A stretch of 64,000 nt of DNA from Amoebophrya sp. A120 (Eukaryota; Sar; Dinophyceae; Syndiniales; Amoebophryaceae). The DNA is taken from positions 4,375,863 to 4,439,862 of the forward strand of contig CAJINV010000003.1 in NCBI GenBank assembly GCA_905178155.1, in the 5' to 3' direction. Positions 1 to 12,604 of this stretch are shown piece after piece; positions within the stretch are counted from its first letter, which is position 1, and every line of letters begins with the position of its first letter. A model generated the notes under the pieces. That model had not been told where the DNA came from, ran no database searches, and worked only from the letters and a program-made list of their open reading frames with translations. The position numbers were made by a program, and so were the translations under genes.

Positions 1-640
1 ACCAAAAAAGCCCGGCGAAGTCGAGCTTGATCCGGAGTAAAGCAAAACACGGACTTTTTGAGCGCCAAAACAGCGCCGACTCCCGGGCGGGTGGCCACCC
101 GTTGCCCGACACCAAAAAAGCCCGCCGAAAAAAAAACCGCCGAAGCCGACCCGAAGGACAGCTACCTGGGGCCCCGCTTCAAAAAAGCGTTCTCGCGCTG
201 GGCTACCCAAAAGAAAGTCCAGAAGCTTAAGTTTTATTTTTTTCGCTTCGCAAAATCCGCGAATTTTCAAAATTTCAATTTTATTTGCCCGAGAAGCAAC
301 GTTCTCCGCAATACGACATAAATTGTTCTTTCGGAGGGACCGAACAAGGCCCGATCCCGCAGTCAATTTGTTTCTGAACGCCAAAACGGCGCGCCGAACC
401 TCGAGGGACGGCCACCGGATGCCCCGCTCCAGAAAAGCCTCCCCACGGCGGGCCGGAGCAAGACCCGATCCTGCAGTCAATTTTTGAAACTCAGAACGGC
501 ACGAAACCCGTGGGACGGATACCCGATGCCATCGGCCGAAAAAGCCCTTCGCCGGCGGGTCCGAGCAGGACCCCATTCTGGACCCCATTTCTGAACGATA
601 GCGCTTTGATTGTCGAGACCCGCCAGTGCAGCTGGTCCAC
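1..640. repeat. Degenerate GC-rich tandem repeat, unit about 110-115 bp
   Basis: Several diverged copies of a unit can be aligned by eye. Shared blocks are ACCAAAAAAGCCCG at the start and again at about 110, GCCAAAACRGCGC near 80 and 390, and CCCGATCCYGCAGTCAATTT near 350 and 465. The spacing between like blocks is roughly 110-115 bp. The copies differ by many substitutions and small indels, so the array is old. The short ORFs inside it are compositional and have no domain character. The array touches the window edge and probably continues beyond it. The stretch from about 640 to 866, up to the next gene, shows nothing recognisable. Confidence 0.6.
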
Positions 641-866
641 ACTAAGTCTGCCGTTGTCCTTCATCCTTTTGGGATGTTCGTTGCGAAATAGAAATCAAAT
701 CGATCCTGTGCCATAACTAAACAGGTCCACATGCCGTTCGAGGAACTGGCCGTCATCTGTAGGTCAGGTTGTAGTGAAGGTATGTCGATGCTGATAAGTA
801 CGTAAAATCTGCAATCTCACGCATCAGGAGAATGCAGGGAAAAGAAGAACTGCATCCCATGCCCTT

Positions 867-3800
867 CTACACCATGCGGCGCAACTGTTCCAGGAGATAG
901 AGTTTTTTGCGCTCGAGTTTTCTCGTTTCCTGGTAGGAATTGAGGATGTAGGTCTGGAGCTCCGTGGCGTAGTCGTGCAGTATTCGGTTTTGCTCGCGGC
1001 AGAGCACTTTCCTCAGGTGCGCCTCCTCCAGCACCTGTGAGTAGTACTCGGCGCGGGCCTTTTGCTCGAAAAACGTGAGCACTAGTTCCCCGCCCTCGTA
1101 GAGCGGCTTCCGCAGCTTTTCCAGCACGCGCTGCCCCACCTTCTCCGTCGTGGGAAGCTTCGCGTCTTTGGTGAACAGCGTGTTCACGAAGTGCGCGTCT
1201 ACCTCCTCGAGTTGCGACAGCACCGCGTCCAGCCACAACTCCTCGCCGTACACCACGTGCCCGGCCAGAAAGGTAGCCATCTCCTGCAGGTCCGCGAAGT
1301 CCTCCACCTGAAACGTGTGGCTGGCGTAGTTCTCGTCGCTGGTGAACAGGCGCGCGCCCTTGCGCGTGAACATCACGTCCGTGAGCGTGTTCTTGAGGCA
1401 GCGGAGGTAGAACTCCTGTTGCTTCTCGAACGTGAGCGGCGGCGCGCCGTCCACCTGGTCGCGCTTCTGCCGCATCGCCTTCAGCTGCGTCAACTGCTGC
1501 GTGACGTGCGCGATCTCCGGGCCGGCCGAAAACTCCGGCGTCAAACTGAGGTACCCCGGGGTCTGCGGGGGACACGCGTAGGCGATGTCCGCTTCGTGCT
1601 CGAACTTCTGCGTAACGTCCACCACGTCGCGGTCCACCTCGGCCAGCCCGCCGTTGTGCATCCAGAATTCCGGGTTGGCACTGGACAAATTCAGCTCCTC
1701 CTGCTCCTTGTCGAAGAGGTTTTTGCTGTCGCTGTTGTCGCTGCTGAAGAAGGCGAACAGGTTCTTGAGGCAGTTGAGCGTGCGCGCGATGAACAGGGTG
1801 GTCTGCGGATCGCCCTCCTCCTCGATCACCGACATGGCCTTCTTCCGGTGCTCCCGGGCCTCCTTCTGCCGCTTCTTGCGGAGCTGCCGTGCGGCCTCGT
1901 CAGCGTCGTAGACCCCCACCAGCGCGTGGGCCTGCCGCACGGTGACGTTGGAGACGCAGTGGCTGTAGGTGGACATCATCGTGGCGAGGTAGATTTGGAT
2001 CAGGAGAAAGTAGAAAAACAGCATGAAGAGGAAAAACATCACGCTGGCCAGCACGTCGCCCTTTTGCTTCATCTCCTGCAGGATCCGCTCGAAGTCGCCG
2101 AGCAGAAACCGGAACATGGTGTCCACGGCCCGCACCGGCGACCCCAGGTCCGGGATCACCGCCCCAAACTCGACGTGAAACAGCAGCGCAAACCCGATCA
2201 GCTGCAGGGTCATCACGACGGTGAAAACCAGAATGAGCGAGAGCGCGCGGGCCAGCGTGGTGGCGATGATGTAGAAAACCTTCCACCCGAGCACGAACTT
2301 GACCACCTTCAGCGTGAGGAACAGACTGTTGATGCTGGCGAAAATCAAAATTGTGCCGTACAGGTCGCGCAGCGTCTCGAACTGCAGAAAGATGTACGCG
2401 TCCTCCTCGAAAAGCCGCGTCTCGCTGCTCTCCGCGGAAATGCCGTAGGACTTCACCTCGCTGTTGGGCAGCTCCCAGCGGAAGTGCCGCGTGGCCGAGA
2501 TCATGAAGTTGGTGCGGAAGGCCTGGGCGAGGTAGAGCGCGAAGTAGAGCAAGATGATCAGCGAGCTCAGCGTCGAAGCGGTCTCCAACAGGTTGAATCC
2601 GGACTTCGAGTAGTGGTCCATCAGAAACTGCCACATGTGCGGTTTGTCCACGCCGAACGGGTTTTCGTTGTACGCGGCGAAGGTTTCGCGGTGCTGCCGC
2701 CGCAGCTTGTTCACCTCCTGGTAGGTGTAGATGAGAACGCACAAAAAGTACAGGATACTTAGCACTAAAATCGTGGTCCGCTCGCCGCTGTAGTAGTTGC
2801 CGTCGGAGAAAATCGCGAACGGCAAGGGCACCGAGGACGCGGACTTGAGCAAAAACCCGGTTTCACTCTGACTGAAAGCGACGGAGTTGTAGGTGTAGAG
2901 GTCTGTGTTGCTGTTCTGCGTCACGTAGTCGAACACCATGCTGGTGACCTCCAACTCGGAAAAAAGCAGGTCGGTCTTCAGATTTTCGAGCCGCTGCAGG
3001 GCGGTGGTCTGGTTCTTCATCAAGTAGACCTGGTAGCCCCCGGTTCTTGCGAAGGTACCCAGCTCCGCGGGGTCGTAAAACGTGTAGCTGGTCCCGGAGC
3101 TGCCGACGAAGGTCGGGCGGCTCCGGTCGTTTCCTGTGGGATCCTGGCAGGATTCCAAGGAGCAGCTGCTGACCGTGCAGTCCGTGTACTGGTCACTGAC
3201 GCGCAAAGACGGGTAGCCGTCCTTCCATTTTGTGTCCGGGTTGGTCTCGTAGCAGGCCTGCTGAATCGTGATCCGAACGAACGTCTTGTACTGAAACCCG
3301 CTGTTCCAACCGGCAACGCGATTCACGGTGGTTTCCTCCTCGGCGCAACTGGTGGAACCGTCCTCAAGCAACGTCACCGTCGTGCCGTCCTGCGAAAGGG
3401 ATCGATGTTGAGTAGTTCGAAAACTTGCATTGCTATGAGAAAGAAGTCCTGAAAATCCTACGAGACCAACACACGACTTGTCAGGATCTTCATCTAATAT
3501 GGCGTCTTTTTGCTCGTCCGTATGTTTCATTCTGCTTGTATCTTTCTTGAAAAGTATCTCTCAGTACCGTGCTCACGCAGGCTGGAGCGGCGTACAGATT
3601 GGAGACTAAGGCAGACTTCGACCAGACGAATACGTCTTGCATCGACTTGATGCCATCGTAATTCACCGAGCGTAGCGGGTCAAGATCGATCCACACAGGA
3701 CTGCGAGTCTGGTCCCCCAGATTGGCTTGCGACATTGCGAGGGACTCCGGGCCACGAATCTGCAGGGACATCAGTGCAACGAATAGGAAGACGAACAGCA

Positions 3801-6564
3801 GGAGGTTGAGCAGGGACAGCAGCCCCCCGCTCTCCTGCTCCGTGTTCTTGTCAGGCGCAGTAGCCCCGTCCGCGGCACCGTCGCCTGCACCGCCCGTGCC
3901 CGCCGCGACGTCTCCGCCTTTCGACGTGCGACCCAGAGGCGACTTCGGTTGCAAGTACTCTGCTAGCGCGGTACTCTCTATGTATGCGTTGAAAACCTGT
4001 TTCTTGCGCGCCACGGTTTCTCGACTTTTCTGCGCAAGCGCCTTCGACTTAGACACAACCAAGGCGCCCAGGCGCTTGTGTATCGCCGGTTTGGGCGGAT
4101 CCATCAGGCGGTTGCCGGACAGCGACCGACGTGCGTTGATGACTGCCGAACTGGTTCCCGTATCCGTTAGCGCCGGGACCGTGCTACCGCTCTGCAACGC
4201 GGGCAGCGCCGGCGCGCCGCCAGGCTCCCCCTCGCCCTCCTTCTTCCCCCCGCCGCCCTCCTCGCCCGTCCCGGGCGCCGTCTCGCCCGTCCCGGCCGCA
4301 GCGGCCGCGTCCTCCTCCCCCTGCGCCTTCATCGCCAGCGTGAGCGGATCGTCGTCCCTCGGACCGAAAATGGCCACCCGCGCCGCGCGTAGACCGTCCG
4401 ACAACGGAATCAAAACGTTTTGCACCGTCTGCCGCTTCACGTAGTCCATGGCGTCGGCCACGGCGTTCGTGGTGGTGCCCGCCGCAATGCGGCGCTCCAG
4501 TTCGAACTTCTCAATGTCGTAGCTCCCGAGCAGAATGGACAAAAACACGTTCATCAGCGTGAAGATCATCACCAGGTAAAACATGAAGACGTAGATCGGG
4601 CCGATGGCCGGGTCCGCGGAAGTGAAATCGTCGAAGCGGATGGCGGATCCCCCGCAACACAGGGCGAACAGGTAGATCAGCGCGTCCGAGAGGCTTGACA
4701 GCAGGAGGACGTGCTGCCCGAACAAAAAGTACCCGAGGAGCACGAAACCACCAAAAATGATGAAGTACATCCCGGTGAAGTAAACGAGGTAAGGGAAGGC
4801 GCGCCCCAACACGTTGCTGATCAGGGCGAGGTAGGGAGACAAATCACTAACCAGCACGACGGCCTTCCCAAACACCACGGTCAGGTTGATGGCGGTCACG
4901 GTCTGCACGGCGTAGGCGAAGGCCAGGTACTCCTCCATCAGCTTGAAATCCTCCCGCGCGGCCTTCTCCTCGTCGGCGGTGTACAGCTCGGCGTATGTTG
5001 GCGCGGACAGCACCGATTTTGTGGAGAACAGGTAGGTGAAGCTGGGGGCAGAGCCCGTGCGCACCAGCTGCAAGGCGACCACGATCCAAGACAACAGCAG
5101 TCCGACGTTGTTCACGTACGTGCTGGCCTTCGCGAAGTAGATCTCGATGCCGATGAACTGCGCCTTCTTGATTTCCAGAATCACGAACAGCACCAATAAA
5201 ATGTACACCACGACTTCGGTCACCACCCGCATCGTCACGCCCGGGACCGCGTTGTTGTAGTTGTCCAGGGAAACGTACTTAAAAATGTCCTTTCGGGTCG
5301 CGAGCCCGCTGAAGGGAACGGAGAAGGAGTAGCCCAGCAGCAAAAACTGGCGCCGGTTCCCGTTAAAAACCAGGAAGTCCACGGTGAAAGACGCCTGCTG
5401 GAGGTCGAACCACCCGTCCTCGTACAGCTCCTCGATTCTGCGCCGGAGCTCGTGCTCGGACAGCGTGCTGGGGTCCAGCGTCACGACGTAGCCGCCACTC
5501 TGCGCGTGGCCGTCGCCGTTTTCGTACGTGTACACTTTTCCCGACTTTGGGCCGACGAAGGAGCCCTGGTTCTCGCGCGCACCGTTGTCCGCGTTCGCCT
5601 GCACTGGACTTGTGCGGCCGGCGAAAAGCCAGGGGAAAACGTCTTTGAACAAGTGGTTTGTGCTGCGTTCGAACTTATGCCGCTTCAGCGTGAAGCGGAG
5701 CAGGAGAATCTCGTTGTACCCGGCCAGCCGCACGGGCGTGCGGGTCACATTGTAGGCACTTGTTGTTCCAACTGCGCTAGTTAAACTTGCGGCCGCCTCA
5801 GCGGCAGCAGCCGCCTGGGCGGGCGGCGGGTAGAAGAAGCCGCTGCAGCACTTCGACTGCTTCGCGATGAACCCGGGGCACGTGACGTTCGCCGGAAAAA
5901 CGTCGTAGCCCGCGTACGCGCTCGACGAGGCGGGAGCGTAGCCGTCCAGGTACTCAATCACGGCGTTGTCCGCGCGGGGATCGGGGCACTCCGCCGTCTG
6001 TTTGCAGGACCGCGTCCGGCCGAGCACTGGGTGACAGACGTTGGTCACGTCGAAGTTCGACGCCCCGTTCAACTGGCACCACTTCAGCAGGTCCCACCGC
6101 TGCCAGGGGTTGCCGTTCACCATCAGCATGGTTTGCAGCGCCTCGGCCGTCATGTTTTGCCGGAACGAAGTGCTCCCCTGCTGGCTGTAGAAGCCCTCGC
6201 AGTACCGCGTTGGGTCGCCCGTGGTGGCGTCCGAGAAGGCGAACGCCGCCGTTGGCGTGGTCGTGTTGCATTCCGCGGCGGTGGTGGCGCGGAGGCAGAG
6301 CCCCTCGATCTCGGACGTCAAGTTGGCGGATTCGGAATAGAGCACGGGAACCAGGGTGTACCGCAGGAAGTGGTAGATGTCCGTGGAGCTGGCGATGTCA
6401 TCCAGCTTGCGCCGCGGATCCAGCGAAAACGGCGCATCTCGCAGCTTCTGGTTCACGCTGCTACCGATGGAAGACACAATGGGAATCTGTAGTGCTTCCA
6501 AGTTCGTAAACACGAACAACAGGCTGAAGAACCCGTACAGCAGAGCGAAGGCCAGGGCGTTCAT
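867..6564 (-). CDS. Tandem polycystin (PKD2/TRPP-type) cation channel, two channel units in one protein
   Basis: Two long overlapping reading frames join cleanly across a 178-bp GT-AG intron (3390-3567, phase 0), giving about 1,839 residues. Unit 1 has TM1 at residues 4-24, a large Cys-containing extracellular polycystin domain (about 90-420) and TM2-TM6 (about 450-690). A low-complexity Gly/Ala/Glu linker follows. Unit 2 has TM1 near 915-935, a shorter extracellular domain with many Cys, and TM2-TM6 to about 1,530. It ends in a charged, helical C-terminus. The second pore keeps the family LGDF-type filter (FRFLLGDFERI, about residue 1,430). The first has ALCCGGSAIRF in that place. Polycystins are membrane cation channels, often ciliary. 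The family normally has one unit per chain, so this two-unit build resembles two-pore channels. The start is the first ATG before TM1. Two separate genes is the alternative, but the second frame would then lack its own TM1. Confidence 0.85.
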
Positions 6565-7137
6565 CCTGCCATAAAACTGATGGTGTAACGGCGCAGATTA
6601 CCGCGGACAATGCCGGAGTTCGGGCGGGAAGCGGCACGACATCTTGGATCTGATGAAACGGTGAAAAATATTGACCATGCAACCAACGACGCGGAACGTT
6701 CCTGACGCGAATCTCTTAATCACGATGCACGATAGTCGCTCAGCAGTGGCCAGAAGCTAGTCACACCAACCACACTCTCCCTGTGGCAGCTCGGTCACCT
6801 GTCGGTCATTGCTCTCGCCCAATTCACGCGCAGAAAAACCTCGGTCGCAATTTTTTCATGCGCCGCAGCACCACCCACACCCTTTTTCCAGTCTAAGCGC
6901 TGTACCCCCGAACAGTAGCTCCGGCAGCCAATGAAACTACTGTCATAGCTTCGCTGCTAGACAAAGTAGGCTCAATTAATATAAGCGTGGACGTAAATAA
7001 GCAGCTCGGCGTTGCTTGCCATCCCTTGTCAGGTCGTGAAAGGGGTCAAAGAAACTACTAATGTACGAAAAAGCTTTCATGATAACGATCGCAGGTCAGG
7101 TGTACAAATGCAGTCTCAATGCGTAGCCGCGCTACCC
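6565..7137. other. Intergenic region upstream of the polycystin gene
   Basis: About 570 bp with no convincing ORF, repeat or structured element. It holds the 5' flank of the minus-strand polycystin gene and the 3' flank of the next gene upstream. A promoter could not be identified. Confidence 0.5.
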
Positions 7138-8538
7138 CTATTTCTTGTCATGGCCTTCCGCCTGCCCTTCTGCAGGTGTGGCCGCATCAGGGGAAGACGG
7201 ATCGCTAGACGAGGACGAATGGGAGGAGGACGACGAAGAGGAGGACAGACTTGAGGTCCGCGTGGGTCTGCGCACGACGCGTCTTCGCTTGGCACTCCCG
7301 CTGCTCGCCTGGTTCCCTCTCTTCGACGAGCTGGCTCTGGATCTTCGTTTCCTGCGCCCGCTTGTTCCTCGTCGCCTGTGATCGTTTTTACTTCGACTTG
7401 TTCGGGGCCCCTGCAGCTCTGCGACATCTTCAATATCATCCCGTGGCGCTCCGTTTTCTGCGGCGCTCGGCCGGGAAGACCTTCTACGCGCACTTTTTCT
7501 CTTGCAACTGCGACTGAGGGCCTGCTTTTGTGCATTTTCTCCAGGGTCGCTCTCGTGTAGTTCTGCGTCATCGGAGTCAGCCTCCTCCGGAGTCACCAGG
7601 GACAGGGACTGCTGTCTATGCAGCTCGCCCTTGCTGCTCTTCTTCAGCGAAGACTCTTCTTCGTCGAAATTGTCAACATCTCCTTCGCTTTCTTGTGGAT
7701 CCGCATCCTCCGCATCATTCAAAGAACCACTCCGTATTTTCTTGCGCTGGGTGTGCTTTTTCCGACTGCGCTTGTTCTGGCTCGAATCTTCGTACTTGTC
7801 ATCGTCCTCGTCTGCCGCCTGCAATGGTCGTTTCGAAGACGAACTTTTGTCAAACTTCGTCAGCGGTAGCGGCGGCGGCGGAGCGAGACCCTCGCCGCGC
7901 ACAGTACTAGCGACTGGTGGTGGCGGTCTCTTGCTCTCCGATACGACGACCAGTGGGTTTTTCCGCTCCGAGGCCTTTTTTTCTTCAAGCAGCCGCTTTC
8001 TTTCCGGATGCACAAAGTCGTCTGCCGCACTGTAGGCTTCTACTTTTTTCGCCGTGGCTTTGCTACTGCTTGCCGCGGCATAATTTCTGGTTTTGCTACT
8101 GCCAACTCGTGCAGCAACCCTCTCCGCCTGTTGCTCCTGTTCGACGTTTACTCCTGCGGCAGGAGCTCCTGCTCTCTGAACATTGTTAATATTATCGGGA
8201 CGATCTGCAAACACGTGCATCAGGTCGTCTTCTCGGAAGGGCTTCGCGGGCTTCTTCAGCCGGACGCCGCGTTGCGCCTCCTTCGTGTGGCACTTCACCA
8301 TGGTGATGGTTTCTTGCCAGATGTGGTCCAGGTCGTCGGGGGAGACGGAAGGATCTAGAAAACAAAGCAGCTCGGAAACCACGCGGTGTATCTTCGCGAT
8401 ATCGCCAGCGGTGCGCCGACGGGACGTGGAGGTCGAGGGCGGAGGCGGCGGTGCCGTCGATGGCGTATCGTGTACCACCGGTGTCGTGGTGTCCGCCTGC
8501 TGTCCGTACTTCTTCGACTGGTTCTGGTTATTTTCCAC
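7138..8538 (-). CDS. Basic Ser/Lys-rich nuclear-type protein with possible TAF13-like histone fold
   Basis: The open frame covers about 466 residues. Residues 40-125 carry the only ordered part: a helix around SELLCFLD, a helix around DDLDHIWQETITMV, then FREDDLMHVFADRPDN. The last piece resembles the TAF13 segment in which a helix is followed by a short D-P-containing loop. If correct, the protein would act in TFIID-like complexes. The remainder (about 150-466) is strongly basic and Ser/Glu/Asp-rich with many KRK and RRR clusters, typical of disordered nuclear proteins. The frame has no ATG ahead of the conserved part: the position-8538 codon is GTG and the frame stays open to about 8640. 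An upstream exon (between 8590 and 8780) or a spliced leader is therefore likely. The histone-fold call is inference. Confidence 0.45.
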   Translation of the reverse strand: MENNQNQSKKYGQQADTTTPVVHDTPSTAPPPPPSTSTSRRRTAGDIAKIHRVVSELLCFLDPSVSPDDLDHIWQETITMVKCHTKEAQRGVRLKKPAKPFREDDLMHVFADRPDNINNVQRAGAPAAGVNVEQEQQAERVAARVGSSKTRNYAAASSSKATAKKVEAYSAADDFVHPERKRLLEEKKASERKNPLVVVSESKRPPPPVASTVRGEGLAPPPPLPLTKFDKSSSSKRPLQAADEDDDKYEDSSQNKRSRKKHTQRKKIRSGSLNDAEDADPQESEGDVDNFDEEESSLKKSSKGELHRQQSLSLVTPEEADSDDAELHESDPGENAQKQALSRSCKRKSARRRSSRPSAAENGAPRDDIEDVAELQGPRTSRSKNDHRRRGTSGRRKRRSRASSSKRGNQASSGSAKRRRVVRRPTRTSSLSSSSSSSSHSSSSSDPSSPDAATPAEGQAEGHDKK

Positions 8539-8797
8539 CGTGCTACTCCGCTGCTGTTGCAGGTCCGAAGAACCCGAGGGCTGTGAGGCTATGCATGTGA
8601 CATAGTGACACTTGTCTTCAACGAGTTGCCATGCTCAATTTTGTAATGAGAGTGGAACTCAATTTGGAAGATGCAATGCAGAACGAAGTGCAGGGCTACT
8701 AGGAAAACAATGAGAGTCAACACCTTGCGTTTAGCTAAGTAGACCATGAACGGACGCGAGAAACAGCACAACATGCGTGGTCGCTTCTAACTATCTT

Positions 8798-10592
8798 CTA
8801 GTAGCAGGTGAGCGACAAATAAAACAAGTTTCGATATAGTCCTTCCATTTTCGTAAGTCCCACCATCGGAGATGAATTACTTCCGCGCGCTTCCTCCTCC
8901 TCCAGAAACTGCACAAAGTCGTCAAACCCCGTAGCGAACTCAGGTTTTTTCTGACATCGAAACACAATCGACAGAAACAGTGCCGCCAGTGCGATCTTGT
9001 GAGGCAGAAACTGCAACACAACGAAGGTGCGAAACGCGTCCGTGTAGAAGTTCCGCGCGGTAGCCCGAATTTCCGCCCAGACCTGCGGATCCAGCCAATC
9101 CTCATGAACGTGCTCGAGATCCACTCCGGCCCGCTTCGCAGCCTCGATCAGCATCAGTCTGCGGTCGAGTACGCGATGCACCAGTCTGTTGCGCAGCTCA
9201 ATCTTGCTTCTACTCTTGTGGTTCTTGTTTTGTTCCTTGCTACTGGTGCTGCTCACGGCGCTTGCAGTTTCGCGTGGCTGCAAGTCGATATTGCCTTCCG
9301 CGTCTTGGTCCAATCGAAAGTGAAGTGTGCACGGTGGAGTCAGCACAGAGTCCTCGCCCCACCGAGGTTCCACAAAGGGCGTGCGGAGCCGATGCTCTTC
9401 CCACGTCGCGCCCTCTTCCAAGATCCGCACTGCAAACGGGAGCGTAGGATACCGGCGCTCCGCATTTTCTACCTCGCGGCCGTCCTCGCAGTCTGCACCA
9501 GTAATCGCGGCTCGAGTCCTGATCTGGCTGCCTCGTTGTATGAAGTTGGAATTGGGAATTTGCAGACCTACACATATCGCAATCGATGAACTCGGAGACC
9601 CAACATTTTCAACATTTGAACCAGCGCGATGAAGATGATTGAAGCTTTCTTCTTCAGCTTCACGATTCATGTGTATGAGTCGACAAATCCATGCATAGCG
9701 TGGTCCAGCATCGCCGCACTCATGTTGCCCGCGTCCCCACCGTCTTCATCGGTGATCAGCTCAAACCGCCCGTCAACGAATAGAGCACGAAAGCGCTTCA
9801 GATACACATCCAGCATCAATCGCCCCTCCGCTGGCGGCATTTCCAGGTGAAACTTGATGGCGCGCAGCACAAAGAACTCGATCTTGTGCAACTGATCGCG
9901 TAATTCGGACACCTCCAGCTCGCTCAGCGCGCCGGCGGTACTGTTTAGGTGGTTCCAGGTCACTTTTTAAGTCTTCAAATGATCTTTTCATCTAGAAAAG
10001 TAGTAATAAATTGCACGAAGATCCACAGTGCGACGAAGCTGTACTGACAGGAACGCGTTTGTTGCAACATTTCTTCATGTGGGACGGAAAAATGGAGTCG
10101 CAGTTTCTGTACGACGCGTTGATTTGTTGTGCTGGGTTCCCGGAGGAGACTGCAGCAGCCTGCAGCTCGGCTTGGTAAGCCTTCACGATTTCTCGCATCT
10201 TCTTTTGGCTTTCGCCGACTTTGCAGGCGAGAAACACGCAGCCAAGCGCGGTCACTCCAAGGTCTTCTCGGTCGAACGGAATGTAAGCGTGGAAGACCTG
10301 CAGATAGAAAAACGCCGTGGACAGCAGCGCCTGCTTTCCCTGCAACTGAAGCTCCCGAAGGAACGCCTCGATGTACAGACACCCGCGGCATCGCCAGGTT
10401 CGTTCTTCGTCGAGGCCGCTCAGGACGCCTTAATGTCAAGAAATCAGCAAATCGAAAAGGGTTGTAAAGCCTTGATCTGTAGTTTCTGTTCGCTTGTCAG
10501 ATAACAAGATGCAACTTGTCACTTTCTTCTGCAAGCGGAGGAAAAGTCAAGCGCTTCGCGAAGGAAATTCCTTTTGCATCGGTTCGAAACAT
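8798..10592 (-). CDS. Cyclin (transcription-type, K/L/T-like) with a long insert
   Basis: A cyclin fold is assembled from several exons. A short first exon (ATG at 10592) is joined over an intron at 10429-10522 to the first cyclin box, with the hallmark helix DLGVTALGCVFLACKVGE. A 172-bp intron (9941-10112, phase 2) leads to KIEFFVLRAIKFHLEMPP, then LMLDVYLKRF. A further frame change between about 9530 and 9690 needs one more small intron that I could not fix. The second box is ATARNFYTDAFRTFVVLQF then IALAALFLSIVF, matching the N-F-x(2)-D-x(2)-R-T helix of cyclins. About 180-200 residues of polar sequence separate helices 1' and 2' of the second box, which is unusual. Cyclins of this class partner CDK9, CDK12 or CDK11-type kinases. 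The exact subfamily is uncertain. Confidence 0.75.
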
Positions 10593-12604
10593 GAACTAAG
10601 TCATCTTCTTCAAACTGACGAAGGCCGCAAGTTCAAATAAGATGACCGATGCGCTTCACAAGTAGGAGAATCTACGATTCATTTTGTTTTCTGGGAAGCA
10701 GATGCTTAGCACATCACTAGAGAAGTAGATCGAATGAAAGGCAAAGGGTGTGATTGCAGCAAAGAATAGGTTTGCAAACCAGACTGCACGGGGAGTATGG
10801 AAGGAAACAAAAAAAAACTACCGGCCTCAGTTTCAAAATGAAATGCATTCACCGCAAGCTAGTAAGAAGCTTCAGAGCAAGACACAGAGACGCAAGGTGG
10901 TTTGGGTGTGCGTCGTGAGTGGAGAAAGCATACCACATCAGCTTCAATTCATGCACAGCCTACGAGACCCACCAGCGCCGACAGTTTTTTTCTGATGCCT
11001 AAAGGGCGACGTCCAGTCCTTCACTTTTATCAGCGGTAGGATGTCGCGCAACGGTGAGCTCATCATTTGTCAGCATTCGCAGAAGTCCACCGACCACTAC
11101 ACACGAATCACTTGTTTTCAAACTGCTCTTCTTGTTGCTATTATTGCTCGTTTTTACAACTGTAGGAAGGGACGCCACCGGGCTAACCATCATGAGTTTC
11201 ATTGTCATGTCTTCATTGCGAGGATACAACATTCCTTTACTGTGGTGAAGACATGGAATCAGTTTATGCTTTTTGGAAAGCGATGACCAACGTCAATTTC
11301 GCGCGTGCTTCCTGTGGGGACAGGCACTCATAGCGATACAGCTGCTACCACCGTGCGGTATTTTTCGTCGAGGCATTCTACTTACTTATGCTCAAGAATT
11401 AACTCATGCGCCCTGGTTGTCAACGGATCAGAGGAATGAAGGTGAATAAACTCAAGCGCATCATTGAAATCAAAGCCACGGCAGAAAGGCACGGCTTTTA
11501 TCAATCGACAGGGGGGATCACAATATGAAGAAAGACGTCCGGTGCTGCGAGACTAAGCAGATATAGCGCACATGAAGCTCCTGGGTTCCTGGTCGTGCTT
11601 CAAACGAATTGTAGTAGCTGGTCGATGCTCGCTATTTCTACGTGATCTGAAAGCAAGATCGGATCTCTCTGGCTGACACATTTCATTCAATGCTGCGACT
11701 CCGTTTCTGGGGGCGGGTGGGGAAAAGAATCAGCAAAAAAGAAGCATTTTCTTTTGTCCGCCACAGCATATTGCAGTGCCTTCAGTACAGAAGCAGAGAC
11801 TCCAGCTGCGTCACAGCCATCACATGGATGTGCTTTTTCCGCCCAGCGAAAGGCTTCTGACCTCCAGTCGGGAAAGGCCGCACGCTGGTGGAGCGCTCGG
11901 TTTCCACAACGATAACCGCCTTATTTGCATAATTGATCCCCACTACACTCTTCTGCGAAAAACGAAAGTTGGTCTGCTCCCATCAGAGTGTTCCGCATGG
12001 CAGGTCTGTTTCCATCAGGACGGTCTCAGCGGCCGCGTAGGTGAAAAGTCAAAAGGCAGCGTCACCGACAGTGACAGAGGTTGGCTACGACAACACACAC
12101 CAGCTTAGTTGTTCGTAGCCTGTAATGTTTCTTCTGGTCGGACTCGTATCTACGTAAGAACGCGATCATTGTCATCCTATCAGCCGAGGATCATCTGCAT
12201 TGTCGTTCGCAGCTGTTTCCGTCGTTCAACGATGAGCAACAATCCCCCGCATATTAGTGCAAGAGTGCACATATGGCTGCAACCAACAAGAACAAAGTAA
12301 GCAACCAGCTCACAAACCTTGCGAAAAACAGAAGCAGTGGTCGTGCTGAAGAACAACGACGCAAGCTCTTATCGAGGATATAGGGCGCTCACAGCGCAGC
12401 TTTCCGTTAAGTAACAGGCTCGTCGCTCTTTGCTTCTCAGGCAACAGATGAGTCACATTCCCTCGGTAGGGTAATGATCTCTTACCGGTGACAAGTCGCG
12501 CAGCAAAATTTAGCGGCAGGTGTGGTTTTCTCATGCGTCAGTAGAAAAAAGTCAAACCACATCTGTGGCAGCCACCCTGTACAGATATTCGTAGTCTGCG
12601 TACT
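10593..12604. other. Two-kilobase gene-poor stretch
   Basis: No recognisable gene. A minus-strand ORF of 77 codons (10999-11232) begins with ATG and ends in a hydrophilic C-terminus. It could be a last exon of an unseen gene, but nothing upstream joins to it convincingly. No tRNA, CRISPR or long repeat was seen. Confidence 0.4.

Noticed and set aside
1191-2762. 523-codon plus-strand ORF
   Set aside because: Shadow of the polycystin gene on the other strand, with unnatural His/Leu/Val/Glu/Gln-rich composition.
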